Positions 1 through 9,700 of a stretch of 64,000 nucleotides of DNA are shown here, in pieces. This stretch comes from Microbispora amethystogenes. GTDB lineage: Bacteria > Actinomycetota > Actinomycetes > Streptosporangiales > Streptosporangiaceae. Numbering within the stretch: position 1 is the first letter of the stretch; each line of letters opens with the position of its first letter. The DNA is taken from positions 23,717 through 87,716 of the forward strand of contig NZ_BOOB01000057.1 in the NCBI RefSeq assembly GCF_016863015.1. Direction: 5' to 3'. The translations under genes and the position numbers were made by a program. The notes beneath the pieces are model-generated. The model made no database searches. It was not told the origin of the DNA and saw only the letters and a program-made list of their open reading frames with translations.

Positions 1-819
1 GAGGCCCGCCGGGTGCTCGCCGACGACGGCACCTGCTGGCTGAACCTCGGGGACTGCTACGCGGCGAACTCCGACGGCTGGTCCCGCGGCAAGGACTACA
101 ACCCGAGCCAGCCAGAGGTACGGCCCAAGGCCCGTCTGGCCGTACAGCCGAAGAACCTGCTCGGCATGCCGTGGCGGGTCGCCTTTGCCCTCCAGGAGGA
201 CGGCTGGATCCTCCGCAACGCCATCGTGTGGAGCAAGCCGAACGCGATGCCGCAGTCCGTCCGGGACCGGATGTCCAACCGCTACGAGCTGATCTTCCTG
301 CTCGTCAAACAGCAGCGCTACTGGTTCGACCTCGACCCGGTCCGCCAGCCCTACACCGGCGACCGCCCGATCAGCAGACGGGCACGCTCCGGGGGTAGCA
401 AGGCGAACAGCATCCAGACGGCCTGGCCTCCGCCCGGCAAGTACGGCAGTGACGGCGAAGACTCGGCCGGCCCGCGGCATGGCGCGGCGATGCGGCCCAC
501 GGGTGAGCGGCATGCCGCCGCGCACCCCAATGGCAGGAACCCCGGGGACGTCTGGTCGATCCCCACCCGGCCACTGCGGGCGGCGCACTTCGCGGCATTC
601 CCGATCGACATCCCGCTTACGGCGATTGCGGCTGGCTGCCGCCCCGGCGGCATCGTCCTGGACCCGTTCACCGGCAGCGGCACCACCGGCATTGCCGCGC
701 GGCAACTTGGCCGGAAGTTCGCCGGCATCGAGCTCAACGCCGACTACTGCGAGCTCGCCCGGACACGGCTCCTCGCTGTCGCCGGCGCGGGAATCCCGGC
801 AGGAGGCGCGGGTGACTGA
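1..819 (+). CDS. Site-specific DNA methyltransferase (N4/N6 type), 3' part only
   Basis: The frame is open from base 1, so the start and the catalytic DPPY-type motif lie outside the window. What remains carries the AdoMet-binding motif near the C-terminus (LDPFTGSGTTGIAARQLGR) followed by GIELNADYCELA, as in the N-4/N-6 methylase family, in which the catalytic motif precedes the AdoMet motif. The segment LRNAIVWSKPNAMPQSVRDR is also typical of this family. It would methylate cytosine N4 or adenine N6 in a specific DNA site. No restriction endonuclease is visible beside it, so it may be an orphan methylase of the integrated element whose recombination genes follow within 140 bases. Family call is firm; target base unknown. 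Confidence 0.85.
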   Translation, partial: EARRVLADDGTCWLNLGDCYAANSDGWSRGKDYNPSQPEVRPKARLAVQPKNLLGMPWRVAFALQEDGWILRNAIVWSKPNAMPQSVRDRMSNRYELIFLLVKQQRYWFDLDPVRQPYTGDRPISRRARSGGSKANSIQTAWPPPGKYGSDGEDSAGPRHGAAMRPTGERHAAAHPNGRNPGDVWSIPTRPLRAAHFAAFPIDIPLTAIAAGCRPGGIVLDPFTGSGTTGIAARQLGRKFAGIELNADYCELARTRLLAVAGAGIPAGGAGD

Positions 820-955
820 ACAGCCACAAAGGGCCTGCTCAGGGCCTCCCGAATCGGATTCACGGCCGTATCCTGCAGGGCCCCGCACGCGGGGCCGTAC
901 GCGGCCCACTCAGGTATGTGACAACCATTCGCAAGATCATCAGTGCAGTTACCAG

Positions 956-1144
956 GTGGACGGAAGGCAGCTCTACCGGGTCAGCGACGCCATGCGCCTG
1001 CTCAGCATGAGCCGGACCGTGATCTACGAGCAGCTACGTGCTGGACGGCTGCGCTCCGTAAAACAGGGCCGTACCCGGCTGATCCCGGCCGCAGCCATCG
1101 CCGACTACATCGCTCTTCTCGAACAGGAAGCGAGGACCATATGA
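956..1144 (+). CDS. Excisionase-like helix-turn-helix protein
   Basis: A protein of about 62 residues with a MerR/excisionase-type DNA-binding fold: YRVSDAMRLLSMSRTVIYEQ, then a basic wing (RAGRLRSVKQGRTRLIP). These small proteins are the usual partner of actinobacterial tyrosine integrases and bias recombination towards excision. Its stop overlaps the integrase start as ATGA at 1141-1144, so the two are translationally coupled. The GTG at 956 was chosen because the conserved domain begins right after it; there is no strong ribosome site, and the next in-frame ATG (991) would cut into the domain. The frame stays open far upstream, but that part overlaps the methyltransferase gene and looks non-coding. 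Confidence 0.75.
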   Translation: MDGRQLYRVSDAMRLLSMSRTVIYEQLRAGRLRSVKQGRTRLIPAAAIADYIALLEQEARTI

Positions 1145-2283
1145 CAGCACGACGCAGCCGGGGAGACGGCGGCCTGCACTGGGACGAGCAGCGGCAGCGC
1201 TGGATCGCCTCGGTCACCGTCGGCTACTCTCCAGCCGGCAAACGCATCGTCAGAAAGGCGAGCGGCAAGACCAAGACTGAGGCCAAGGCGAAGCTCAAGG
1301 AGATCCTCCGCGATCACGACGACGGACTCGCCAATGGCCCGGCCAACTACACGGTCGCCGACGCGGTGACCGGCTGGCTCACTTACGGCCTGCAGGGACG
1401 CGGTACGGAGACCGTGGCCAACTATCGCATTCTTTCCGAAAAGCACATCATTCCCGCTCTGGGTGGGCGGAAGCTGCGGGAGCTGAGCGCCGAAGACGTG
1501 GACCGCTGGCTCATAAGCAAGTCCAAGACGCACAGCACCCGAACGGTTCGACTGCTCCACTCGTGCCTGAATCGGGCGGTGAATTTCGCCCAGGCTCGGG
1601 ACAAGGTGAAGCGCAACGTGGTGGCTCTGTGTGACGTCCCCGAAGGCAGACAGGGCCGCCCTTCCAAGTCGCTCACTCTGGAGCAGGCGGCGGCGATCCT
1701 CACCGCTGCGGAGAGCTCGCGGCTGTACGCCTACGTGGTGCTTTCGCTCCTCATCGGCGCCCGAACCGAGGAGCTCCGCGCGCTCGTCTGGTCGGAGGTG
1801 GATCTCGATGGAGATTCCGACAACGGCATTCCCCCATGGATTGCCGTCTGGCGATCCATCCGAGAGGGAGGCGACACGAAGACCAAGAAATCCCGTAGGT
1901 CACTTGCCCTGCCGAGACGATGTGTGGAGGCTCTTCGCGCGCATCAGGTCCAGCAGGCCAAGGATCGGCAGGCTGCCGGAACCAGGTGGACCGAGAACGA
2001 TCTCGTTTTCGCCTCTCAGGTCGGCACACCCCTGGACTCCCACAACGTCAGACGTATGTTTCGGAAGATCTTGAAGGACGCTGGGCTGAAGGCCAAGGAT
2101 TGGACACCACGGGAGATGCGGCATAGCTTCGTCTCACTGCTCTCTGACTCCGGTGTTCCTCTGGAGGACATCGCTCGCCTCGTCGGTCACAGTGGGACAG
2201 CCGTCACCGAAGCGGTCTGCCGCAAGCAGATCCGCCCGGTCCTCCTTGATGGAGCCGAGGTCATGGACCGCATCTTCTCGTGA
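1141..2283 (+). CDS. Tyrosine recombinase (phage/ICE-type integrase), catalytic Tyr replaced by Cys
   Basis: 380 residues. An AP2-like arm-binding N-terminus (GGLHWDEQRQRWIASVTVGY), a SAM-like core-binding domain (about 65-165) and a catalytic domain. Visible catalytic residues are Arg208 (GARTEELRAL), Arg327-His328 (PREMRHSFVSLL) and His350 (ARLVGHSG). In this family the nucleophile sits ten residues after that His, in a VVYRHQLRP-like motif; here the sequence is AVCRKQIRP, with Cys360 encoded by TGC at 2218-2220. A single-base change from TAC would remove activity, so the enzyme is probably dead unless a sequencing error is involved. Coupled to the excisionase-like gene by ATGA. It marks this end of an integrated element; no tRNA or attachment site could be identified nearby. 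Confidence 0.9.
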   Translation: MTARRSRGDGGLHWDEQRQRWIASVTVGYSPAGKRIVRKASGKTKTEAKAKLKEILRDHDDGLANGPANYTVADAVTGWLTYGLQGRGTETVANYRILSEKHIIPALGGRKLRELSAEDVDRWLISKSKTHSTRTVRLLHSCLNRAVNFAQARDKVKRNVVALCDVPEGRQGRPSKSLTLEQAAAILTAAESSRLYAYVVLSLLIGARTEELRALVWSEVDLDGDSDNGIPPWIAVWRSIREGGDTKTKKSRRSLALPRRCVEALRAHQVQQAKDRQAAGTRWTENDLVFASQVGTPLDSHNVRRMFRKILKDAGLKAKDWTPREMRHSFVSLLSDSGVPLEDIARLVGHSGTAVTEAVCRKQIRPVLLDGAEVMDRIFS

Positions 2284-2601
2284 CCAGGCGCCTGTGGGTG
2301 TCCGCAGCAGACGTTCCGCGAGCAGGCTCCGAGCGGCTGGGTTGACTTTTCGCGGGGCGTGGACACCGTGGTGAACGTGTGGCCCGTGGTCGGCGGTGTC
2401 ACCCTCGGCCACGGCGGTGCGGTGGGATGTCCCGGACGGAGACGAAGCGCATCCCGCACTCATTCAAGATCGAGTAAATGGCCGTGATGGGCGAGGCGGA
2501 CGTCTGGCTGTCCGGCAACCAGACTTGGCACTACACCGGGTGCGGCGGCCAGGCCGCGCTTTGAGCTTGTTCCGCTTTGACGGACACCGTTGGTGTGGTG
2601 G

Positions 2602-3436
2602 TCAGGCCACGCAAGCTTCGTAGGTGGCGGGGCTAACGTAGCCGAGGCTGCTGTGGAGGCGGCGGAGGTTGTACCAGCTTTCGATGAACTCGAAGATCGC
2701 GCTGCGGGCGGCGGCCCGGGTGGGCCAGCGGTGTTCGTCCAGGAGTTCGCCCTTGATCGTCGCGAAGAACGACTCGGCCAGCGCGTTGTCCCAGCACTGA
2801 CCCCGGCGTCCGACCGACAACCGGACTCCGAGCCGCTCCGCCAGCCGGGTGTAGGCGGTGCTGGTGTATTTGGCAGCCGCGGTCCGAGTGAAAGATCACG
2901 GGTGTGGTGGGGCGGCGGTTGCGCCACGCCTGCTGTAAAGCGTCCGCGACGAGCTCGGTGCGCAGGTGGTCGGCGGTGGCCCAGCCGACCACCCGGCGTG
3001 AGGCGATGTCGATGACCGTGGCCAGACACAGCCAGCCCTCATCAGTGGCGATATACGTGATGTCGCCACACCAGCGAGTGTCGGTCCCGTCGGGTTCCGG
3101 CTGGAAGTCGCGGCTGATCAGGTCCGGCCGCTTGGCGGCGTCCGGATCGGGGATCGTGGTGGTCTGCCGGCGGCGTCGATACCGGCCCTGTAATCCCAGC
3201 GCGCGCATCAGCCGGGCGACGCGACGGCGTCCGCATCGTTCGCCTTCGTGCTGAAGGGCCGCGTGGATGCGTGGCGCGCCGTAGGTTCCACGCGATTCAC
3301 GGTGGACGCCGCTGACGCGTTCGCTCAACTGTTTGTCGCGGACAGCGCGGGGGCCGGGTGTGGGGTTGCGGCGGGCGTAGAAGGCGGCGCGGGAGACTTC
3401 CAGCAGTTCACACGCCCGGACGACCGGACCCCGGCC
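2602..3436 (-). pseudogene. IS3-family transposase OrfB, frameshifted and 5'-truncated
   Basis: Reads as an IS3 OrfB: a helix-turn-helix-like start (ACELLEVSRAAFYARRN), RGTYGAPRIHAAL, then the rve integrase core with WCGDITYIATDEG, and the end WDNALAESFFATIKGELL...YNLRRLHSSLGYVSPATYEA. An extra A at 2869-2871 shifts the frame between HSDRGCQ and the continuation YTSTAYTRLAERLG, so the intact product cannot be made. OrfA is missing. The N-terminal side stops at about 3436, where sequence of an IS5-type transposase begins. Sequence at about 2557-2590 resembles an IS3 terminal repeat and probably marks the element's outer end. Dead copy. Confidence 0.85.
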
Positions 3437-3839
3437 TGGTCAGTCCGCCTCGGGATCGTCCAAGGGCGTGATCGGATGGCGAGTCGGCGCCTGGTCCCCC
3501 TTTTTTCGCCCCAGCCGCGTGCTGATGGGCTCGGACGATGGTGGAGTCCACCGCGACCAGCCAATCAAGGTCGCCGCGGGCGTCGGCGTTGGCTTGCAGG
3601 GCTTGCAGCATGCGGGTGAAGGTGCCGTTCAGGGCCCAGCGGCGGAAGCGGGTGTAGATGCTCTGCCAGGACCCGTACCGGGCGGGGATGTCCCGCCAGG
3701 CCGCCCCGGAGCGGATCTTCCACACGATCCCGTTCAGCACCCGGCGGTCGTCCTCCCGGGGACGGCCCATCCGCCCGGAGGGGAGAAGAACCTGCAGCTT
3801 CTCCCACTCTTCATCGGTCAACTCGTACCGGCGAATCAC
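3437..3839 (-). pseudogene. IS5-family transposase, N-terminal half
   Basis: Starts with GTG at 3839 and reads MIRRYELTDEEWEKLQVLLP, then VLNGIVWKIRSGAAWRDIP and RYGSWQSIYTRFRRW, followed by DSTIVRAHQHAAGAKKG, all hallmarks of IS5-type transposases of actinobacteria. It breaks off after DHALGRSRGGLT, where an intact enzyme would go on with TKIHLAVD; the following residues come from IS3 sequence. The junction near 3437 fuses two partial elements, so one probably inserted into or recombined with the other and both lost parts. Not functional. Confidence 0.85.
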
Positions 3840-3883
3840 GCCAAGTCATGATCCAACACCTAGATCACATTGAAGACACGGCC

Positions 3884-3908
3884 TAGTACTACAGCCAGGT
3901 TTTGTGAT
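3884..3908. repeat. Left inverted repeat of the IS701-family element
   Basis: Matches the reverse complement of 5220-5244 at 22 of 25 positions, with mismatches at positions 14, 16 and 20 of the repeat. It lies 15 bases upstream of the transposase ATG. Confidence 0.85.
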
Positions 3909-3923
3909 CTATAGTTCTGGATC

Positions 3924-5239
3924 ATGTCGGGTGGTGTGGCTGCGGGTGACCTTCAGGAGTGGGTGGCCGGGCTGGATGCGTTGTTCGCGCGGGTGGCGGG
4001 TCGGTTCGGGCGGGTGGAGCCGCGGCGTCAGGCGCGGGCGTATCTGACCGGTTTGCTGGCTCCGGTGGAGCGCAAGAACGGCTGGCAGTTGGCCGAGGCG
4101 GCCGGGGACGCGACACCGGATCGGATGCAGCGGTTGCTGGTCAGCGCCCGCTGGGACTCCCTGGGTGTACGGGCGGATCTGCGGGCGTACGTGGTGGAAC
4201 GCCTCGGGCACCGGGATGCGGTGCTGATCGTGGACGAGACCGGCTTCATCAAGAAGGGCACGAAGTCGGCCGGGGTGCAGCGTCAATACTCCGGCGCTGC
4301 GGGCCGGATCGAGAACTGCCAGCTCGGTGTGTTCCTGGCCTACGCCTCACCGCTGGGCCGGGCGTTGATCGATGCGGAGTTGTACCTGCCCAAGTCCTGG
4401 CTGGCCGACCGCCAGCGGTGTGCGCAGGCCGGCATCCCTGAGGAGGTGGAGTTCGCCACCAAGCCGATGCTCGCCCGGCAGATGCTGGCCCGGGCCTTGG
4501 ACGCTGGCCTGCCCGTGTCCTGGGCGACGGCCGACGAGGCCTATGGCATGGACTACAAGTTCCGCTCTTTCCTGGAGCGGCGCGGTGTCAGCTATGTGGT
4601 CGCCGTCCCGAAGAGTCAGATCGTCGCGGGTGCCACCGTACGCGCCGATACTCTCGTCGCCGGCGCCCCGCCGGAGGCGTGGAAGCGCCGCTCGTGCGGT
4701 GATGGCGCAAAAGGGCCCCGGCTGTATGACTGGGCGCTGGCCACCGTGCACTACGAGACCGAACCCGGCTACCAGCGCTGGCTGCTGGCCCGGCGCTCCC
4801 TGATCCCCTGCGCCAAAGGTGAACTGGAGATCGCCTACTACCTGTGCTACGGCCCGGTGGGAACGACGATGGACGACCTGGTCCGTGTGGCTGGAGCGCG
4901 CTGGGCGATCGAGGAATGCTTTCAGGCAGCCAAGAACGAGACCGGCCTGGATCACTACCAGGTCCGCCGGTTCGATGCCTGGCACCGCCACATCACCCTC
5001 GCGATGCTCGCCCACGCCTACCTCGCCGTCACCGCCGCACACTCCCCAAAAGCCCAGGCGGCCTGGTCCGCCTCACACCAGCAGAAATCCGCCGTCTCCT
5101 GGCACACGTGATTGTCCCTGCCACGCGCGCTCTTGAGTTTGTATTGGCCTGGTCAACCCACCGACGCCACCATCAGACCCGCGCCCGCCACAGCCACTAC
5201 TGGCGACGATGGCTCAGACATCACGAAATCAGGCTGTAG
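3924..5239 (+). CDS. IS701-family DDE transposase; last 60 codons in the -1 frame
   Basis: Reads from ATG 3924 as an IS701-type transposase: N-terminal LQEWVAGLDALFARVAGRF, YLTGLLAPVERKNGWQLAEA, the first catalytic Asp in VLIVDETGFIKKGTKSAGV, then VSWATADEAYG, and ARWAIEECFQAAKNETGLDHY around the catalytic Glu. In the first frame translation stops at 5111 (395 aa), but the family's C-terminus (LVRLTPAEIRRLLAHVI...) continues in the -1 frame to 5239. The switch point coincides with the heptamer C CCA AAA at 5045-5051, correctly phased for -1 slippage: AGC CCA GGC GGC CTG follows directly. Either programmed frameshifting makes the full protein or this is a simple inactivating indel. Family assignment is secure. 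Confidence 0.85.
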
Positions 5240-5244
5240 TACTA
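5220..5244. repeat. Right inverted repeat of the IS701-family element
   Basis: Partner of 3884-3908 (22 of 25 bases). It overlaps the last codons of the -1-frame reading of the transposase. Confidence 0.85.
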
Positions 5245-5356
5245 TGGCTACAGCAAGGCGAAAGCCGCGAGGATCGCGAACGCGGGTCGCACGCACGAGC
5301 AGCGTTCTCGTATGGCCCGGAAGGCCGCACGGACGCGGAAGGCCCGGCGCGTATGA
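5245..5356 (+). pseudogene. 3' remnant of a small gene cut by the IS701 element
   Basis: Directly beyond the right repeat, one frame reads YGYSKAKAARIANAGR and a basic tail, stopping with TGA at 5354-5356. GYSKxKAARIANA is the signature of a small actinobacterial protein (DUF7218/Rho-N-like, with a Ku-neighbour habit) whose start would lie upstream. No matching 5' part is visible on the other side of the element, where the IS5 fragment lies, so the gene is broken. The call rests on a short motif only. From here to 5697 nothing else was recognised. Confidence 0.35.
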
Positions 5357-5697
5357 GCCTGCCACGTCGTGCCCATCGACGACCTGCTTGAGCACGAAAC
5401 CACCGACGAGTATGCAGTGCAGTCCTGTGCGCTCAGACTTCGCCGGGACTCCACGGGTTGCAGCACCGGGGCGCCATCGATCACTGGGGCGCGGCATGCC
5501 CAGGAATGCCCTGCTATGCCTCGCCACGAAGCGGCATCACCCGGCTGGCGTCGGCACTACACACGCGACCGACCGTTACAGACAACGGCTCATTGACGAT
5601 TGCTCCCTCGGGGCAGGCGCCTCTACCCTCGCCGTCAGTTGACTTACGAAACAGCATGTGATATAGATCTGTGGCTTCGCGCTAGGAACTCACGAGT

Positions 5698-5946
5698 CTA
5701 GCCTCTTCCTTTTCCTCGCCGCCTTCCCATTTGATTCCCGTCCTCCTGATCGCTTTGCGGCACCCCGACGAACGCCTTCAGACAGTCAGTCAGCCTCTCG
5801 ACCAGCTCAAGAATGAACTCGCGGCCCTCGCGCCGGAAGGGGAGAACTAGCCACGTGGGCAGCGTCAGGATAATGATGGCGAGCAGGGGGATCGTAAGAA
5901 CGGCAACGAGAGCGACGCGCTGCCAGCGTGACAGGGCCGTAAGCAT
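5698..5946 (-). CDS. Small membrane protein, unknown function
   Basis: 82 residues. Starts at ATG 5946 with a good ribosome site (GGAGAAAAC just before it). A hydrophobic segment from about residue 10 to 35 (VALVAVLTIPLLAIIILTLP, then TWLVLPF) gives one or two membrane spans. It is followed by an amphipathic acidic stretch (FILELVERLTDCLKAF) and a basic tail (MGRRRGKGRG). No family was recognised. It stands alone among transposon debris, with no operon partner, so it may be a gene of the integrated element or a small toxin-like or holin-like peptide; nothing in the sequence decides this. Confidence 0.5.
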   Translation of the reverse strand: MLTALSRWQRVALVAVLTIPLLAIIILTLPTWLVLPFRREGREFILELVERLTDCLKAFVGVPQSDQEDGNQMGRRRGKGRG

Positions 5947-6405
5947 GTTTTCTCCGCGGGCTTTACTGGTGCCAACCGATCACCGGGCACACTTCGGTGC
6001 CTGAGATACCCACGGGAGAACCAAGATACAGCACGAAGGAGAGCTAGGGCCAGCCACCAGAGGTTTCTGCTGATCGGGGGCGATTCACCACAAGACTAGG
6101 GCGCCCAGAGGGTGGGAACACACTTAGAGCGGCAGCCACGAGACCCGCCGAGGAGCCTGTTCCCTCGCCCTTGGCCATGCTCTCACGGCGATGATGCTGG
6201 CCGCGGCTAACAGTCGTTAGCCAACGACGATTGCATAACTAAACCAGAGACGTATCAGGCATCGGGGTTCAGTCCCGTGATTGGAATCCGAAAGAGTGGT
6301 CAAGGGTTTTCCACCGGCGTCTACGATCTGAGCGAACGCTGCGAGTTGGACCTCGGTTCTTAGGATTGACCATGGCCATGGATCCTCTGCAATACCGCCA
6401 GCCAG
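5947..6405. other. Intergenic debris without a recognisable gene
   Basis: No coding potential was recognised on either strand in this stretch. It carries stop codons in all frames and moderately lower GC than the flanks. It probably consists of decayed insertion-element sequence. Confidence 0.4.
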
Positions 6406-6535
6406 CAGCATCGACGAAGAATGGACCGAAGCCCGCCGCTACATCGGCCTGGACCTCCTCGCAAAAGCACGCCTACGCGTGATCTCCGGCGACACGCCGA
6501 ACGAGGAACAACTCCCGAATACCCTCACCGCTTAA
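6406..6535 (+). pseudogene. IS256-like transposase C-terminal fragment
   Basis: One frame reads SIDEEWTEARRYIGLDLLAKARLRVIS and runs to a TAA at 6533-6535. The pattern DEW-x-E-x-RRYIGL-x-LLAKAR is the usual end of IS256-family (mutator-type) transposases. Nothing upstream continues the protein, so only the tail is left. The stretch from here to 6724 holds no further gene. Confidence 0.5.
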
Positions 6536-6724
6536 CCTACAGAAACGGATCACGCGGTGGCAGCTCGTACACCACCTCACTGGACGTGACCGCAACACGT
6601 CGCTGAGGGTCTCTCCCCGCCGCGCTCCGCGGTCGACTGGAGGAACTCGACCGGCACACCCTCGGCAGCTCGGAGCCCCTCTCATTCATGCCTTGGGCCT
6701 GCCTGCCGTCCTCTTGCTCCACCT

Positions 6725-9700
6725 TCAGGTCAGCAGGCGAGTCGCGGCGCGGTCCCAAAGCCGCAGCAACACCTCGTCCGCTGGCTTCCCCTCCGCCAGC
6801 CACCGCGATGCCTGCCCCCACGTCTCCCGTGGAAGGCCGTTCTGGACGATCAAGTGATACAGGGCGGCAGCGCCATGCGCGGGGTTGTGGTCGAGGAGAT
6901 CGGACAGTAGCCGGACGTCCACGACCGGCGGGCGCGTCTCACGTACCAGGCGGAGAAGCCTCTGGCCGTGCCGGGCCAGCGCCTGCAGGCCGTCCTCGCC
7001 CGAGCTGAGCAGCCAGTGTGATGTCCGGTCGTCCTCCGGCGCGTGCCGGGCGAGCAGAACCGCCACCCTCGCACCATGCCCACCCGCGAGTACGGGTAGC
7101 CATTGAGCACCCCAGCGGGTGAGCAACCTGATCGCGCCCGGCCGTCTGCCTTCGAGCTGCGCGGCCTCCGCCGCGAAGCCCGGCCCTTCCGTTCTGGCGA
7201 GTTCTAGTACGGTGAGGAGGACGTCCGTGTCCAGCCCCGGCCCTAGAGGGCCGAGCGCGCGCAGCAGCTCGCGACCGGGTCTATCCAGGTTCAAGGTTCT
7301 CGCCATGACCACCTGCCGGTAGTCGAGGTGCTCATCGAGGATCTGGCTCAGCGCCGTTCCGAGGTCAGGCTCATCGAGCAGGCCGGGCAGCGCCGCCGCC
7401 ACCGCGCGGTGCAGCAGGCGATGGTGGGGGTCGTGGGCGGCCCATTGGAGCAGCCGCAGCCGCTGGCGGGGGAAGATGGCGCGCGCGCACAGGTCCCCCA
7501 AGCCGGGTTCGCGCTCCAAGAGGCGGACGAGTTGGCGGCCTTCCACGGCGGAGACGCCCAGGTTTTTTGGTTCGGCGCCGAGTACGTCGGTGAGGACCCT
7601 TCTGTCCAGGTTTCGGCCGTCGACGGCCCAGATGCGCAGTGCGTCCGGCTCTTGGATCAGGCGTTGAATCGCCTGTTCGAGGGTGTCACCTTCTCTCATC
7701 CGGTACGTGCACCATGCCACGGCCGCCGGTCCGGTGACGGTTTCGAGTTGGCTGGTTTCGAGGCCGGTAGCGAGGAAGGCCACGATCGCCTCGGCGGCGA
7801 GGATCCCGACCTGCTGGGCGAAGGTCATGAGCCGCTCCAGCACCCGACGGTCCAGGTCGCCCGCCGCCGCTGCTCGCAGGGCGTCGCGGCCTACGACGGG
7901 CAGGATCCGCTGGGCGTCGGGGAAGGCTTTCAGCACACCCGAGATATCGAGGACTCCGTAGTGCGTCAGCCACTCTTGAGCCAGTCGAGGGTTGGCGAGG
8001 ACGTCCGGCCACGACTTGACCGGCGTATCGAGCAGCGCCCGGACGATGTAAGTGGGCTCACGCCCGGTTTCGGCGGCGAGCCGTACGAGCGTGCGGCCGT
8101 CCACGACACCAGCCTGATCACGCTCCACGACCAGCGTCCAGCCCAACCCCAGCACCCCGAGCAGCTCCGGCTGGCGCAACCCTTCCAGCAGGAGCTGCCA
8201 CGCGGTGGGCGTGAACCTGTTGAGCAGCTCCAGGTCTCCCCCGGCGATGTGCTTACGCAGGGTTTCCAGCAGTTCCGCGGAGCGCAGCCGGGCGACGAGG
8301 TACTGCAGGCTGGGCGCGGGGATGTCGGCGAGCGCGACGATCAGGTCGTCGTCCAGCCCGGAGACGATCTCCGCCAGGTCCTTGTGCGCGTGACCGGGCA
8401 GTGCGGTGGCGAGTCTGCCGTAGAGGCCGAGCCGTCGCACGCCTGGCTCGTCGAAAAGGTTCTCGTCCATACCGCGCCCGCCGAGGGACAGGCCGGGGTC
8501 GTAGGCGGCCGAGAGCTTCATGGCGACCGGCAGGAGACGTTGCGTGACGATCCTGTAGAGGTCCTTATACGAGGTGCCGAGCAGCGCACTCGTCAGGTCG
8601 CGCCGGAATTTGCCTGTCGCGGGCACGCTGCCGAGCACGGTGGCCGCCTGCTGCAGGTTCACCGCCACCCGGTTGGGATCCACGGACAGGTTCCCGGGAC
8701 GGCGCAGGAACATGCCGATCCGGACGAGCAGCTCGGTGTTGTCGGCGAACAAAGCGGCGTGCATTTTCAGCTTCTTGGCCAAGGCGGCCCGGCTCGCGGC
8801 GTTGACCTGTTCGCCCTCGGAGGCCTCCCATTCATGAGCCCACCCGGCGGGGAAGGTTCTGCGCCGGAAGGAGCTTCCGGTGCCGTTGGGCAGCCGTTGG
8901 CCGAACTCCTCCAGCTCCGGGTCAAGGACGTACGGGAGCGACAGCGCGGGCCTGCCAGCGATCTGTGTCGGGGCGTCGGCGGAATTCGGGAGCACCGACT
9001 CGTGGCGCACCCCGTCGAGCGCCTGGGCCAGCTCGCTCGACGCGTACCCGACCACGATGTAGCGAGCGGTGGGATTGATCTCAGCGAGGTGGGCCGCGAC
9101 TCGCGGCAGTTCCTCCGGCTTGACGAGTACCCAACCTGCTCCCGACAGCAGGGCCGCACGCACGCCGGTCCGCCGGCCGCCGCCGAACGCCGCAACGGAG
9201 ACCACACCAGGGCCGTGATCACAAAGCAGCCCGAGCCGGACGGATTCGGCGTTCAGATCCACCCGGGAGCGGTGGCGGGGGCGGATGGGCGCCCCCGAGC
9301 CCACGGGTACCTTTGCGCTGACCTTCGGCCGGGCGTGCCCATTCGGTGTGGACGCCTCGACCTGTGTGATGGTCAAGGCGATGCGGTCACCCTGCCGGTA
9401 GCAGTTCCTGAGGTCCACGTACTGCCCACCATCGGCGTGATAAGTGTCGCGCCAGGGCACGCCGACGTAGATCGGGGTCTCGCCCGGCGCCGCGATACGT
9501 GCCCGGACCACACCGGCCTCGACCGATTCCACCAGTCCGTAGACGGTCTTGCCCACGTGGGCGCGGAGCCAGTCGAATCTGCTCTCCCCGCCGATCGCGC
9601 ACTGCTGGTCGTCATAAAGCACCACCGCAGGCGCGGTCGTCACCTGGCGCTCGGCGGCCAGCGCCTCCGCACGGTCGGCCGCCTCCACAAGGTGCTGGGC

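Larger units (their letters stand above)
3884..5244 (+). mobile_element. IS701-family insertion sequence, complete with inverted repeats
   Basis: About 1.36 kb bounded by imperfect 25-base inverted repeats (3884-3908 and 5220-5244, 22 of 25 matching; outer core TAGTACTACAGCC). It encodes one transposase. The flanks read CTAG at 3883-3886 and CTAT at 5241-5244 if the element proper starts at TACTACAGCC; IS701 elements favour CTAG-like four-base target duplications, so this could be a slightly mutated duplication. It sits between the IS5 fragment and an interrupted small gene remnant. Confidence 0.85.

Noticed and set aside
1..2556. tRNA attachment site for the integrase
   Set aside because: No cloverleaf or direct repeat could be found by eye near the integrase.
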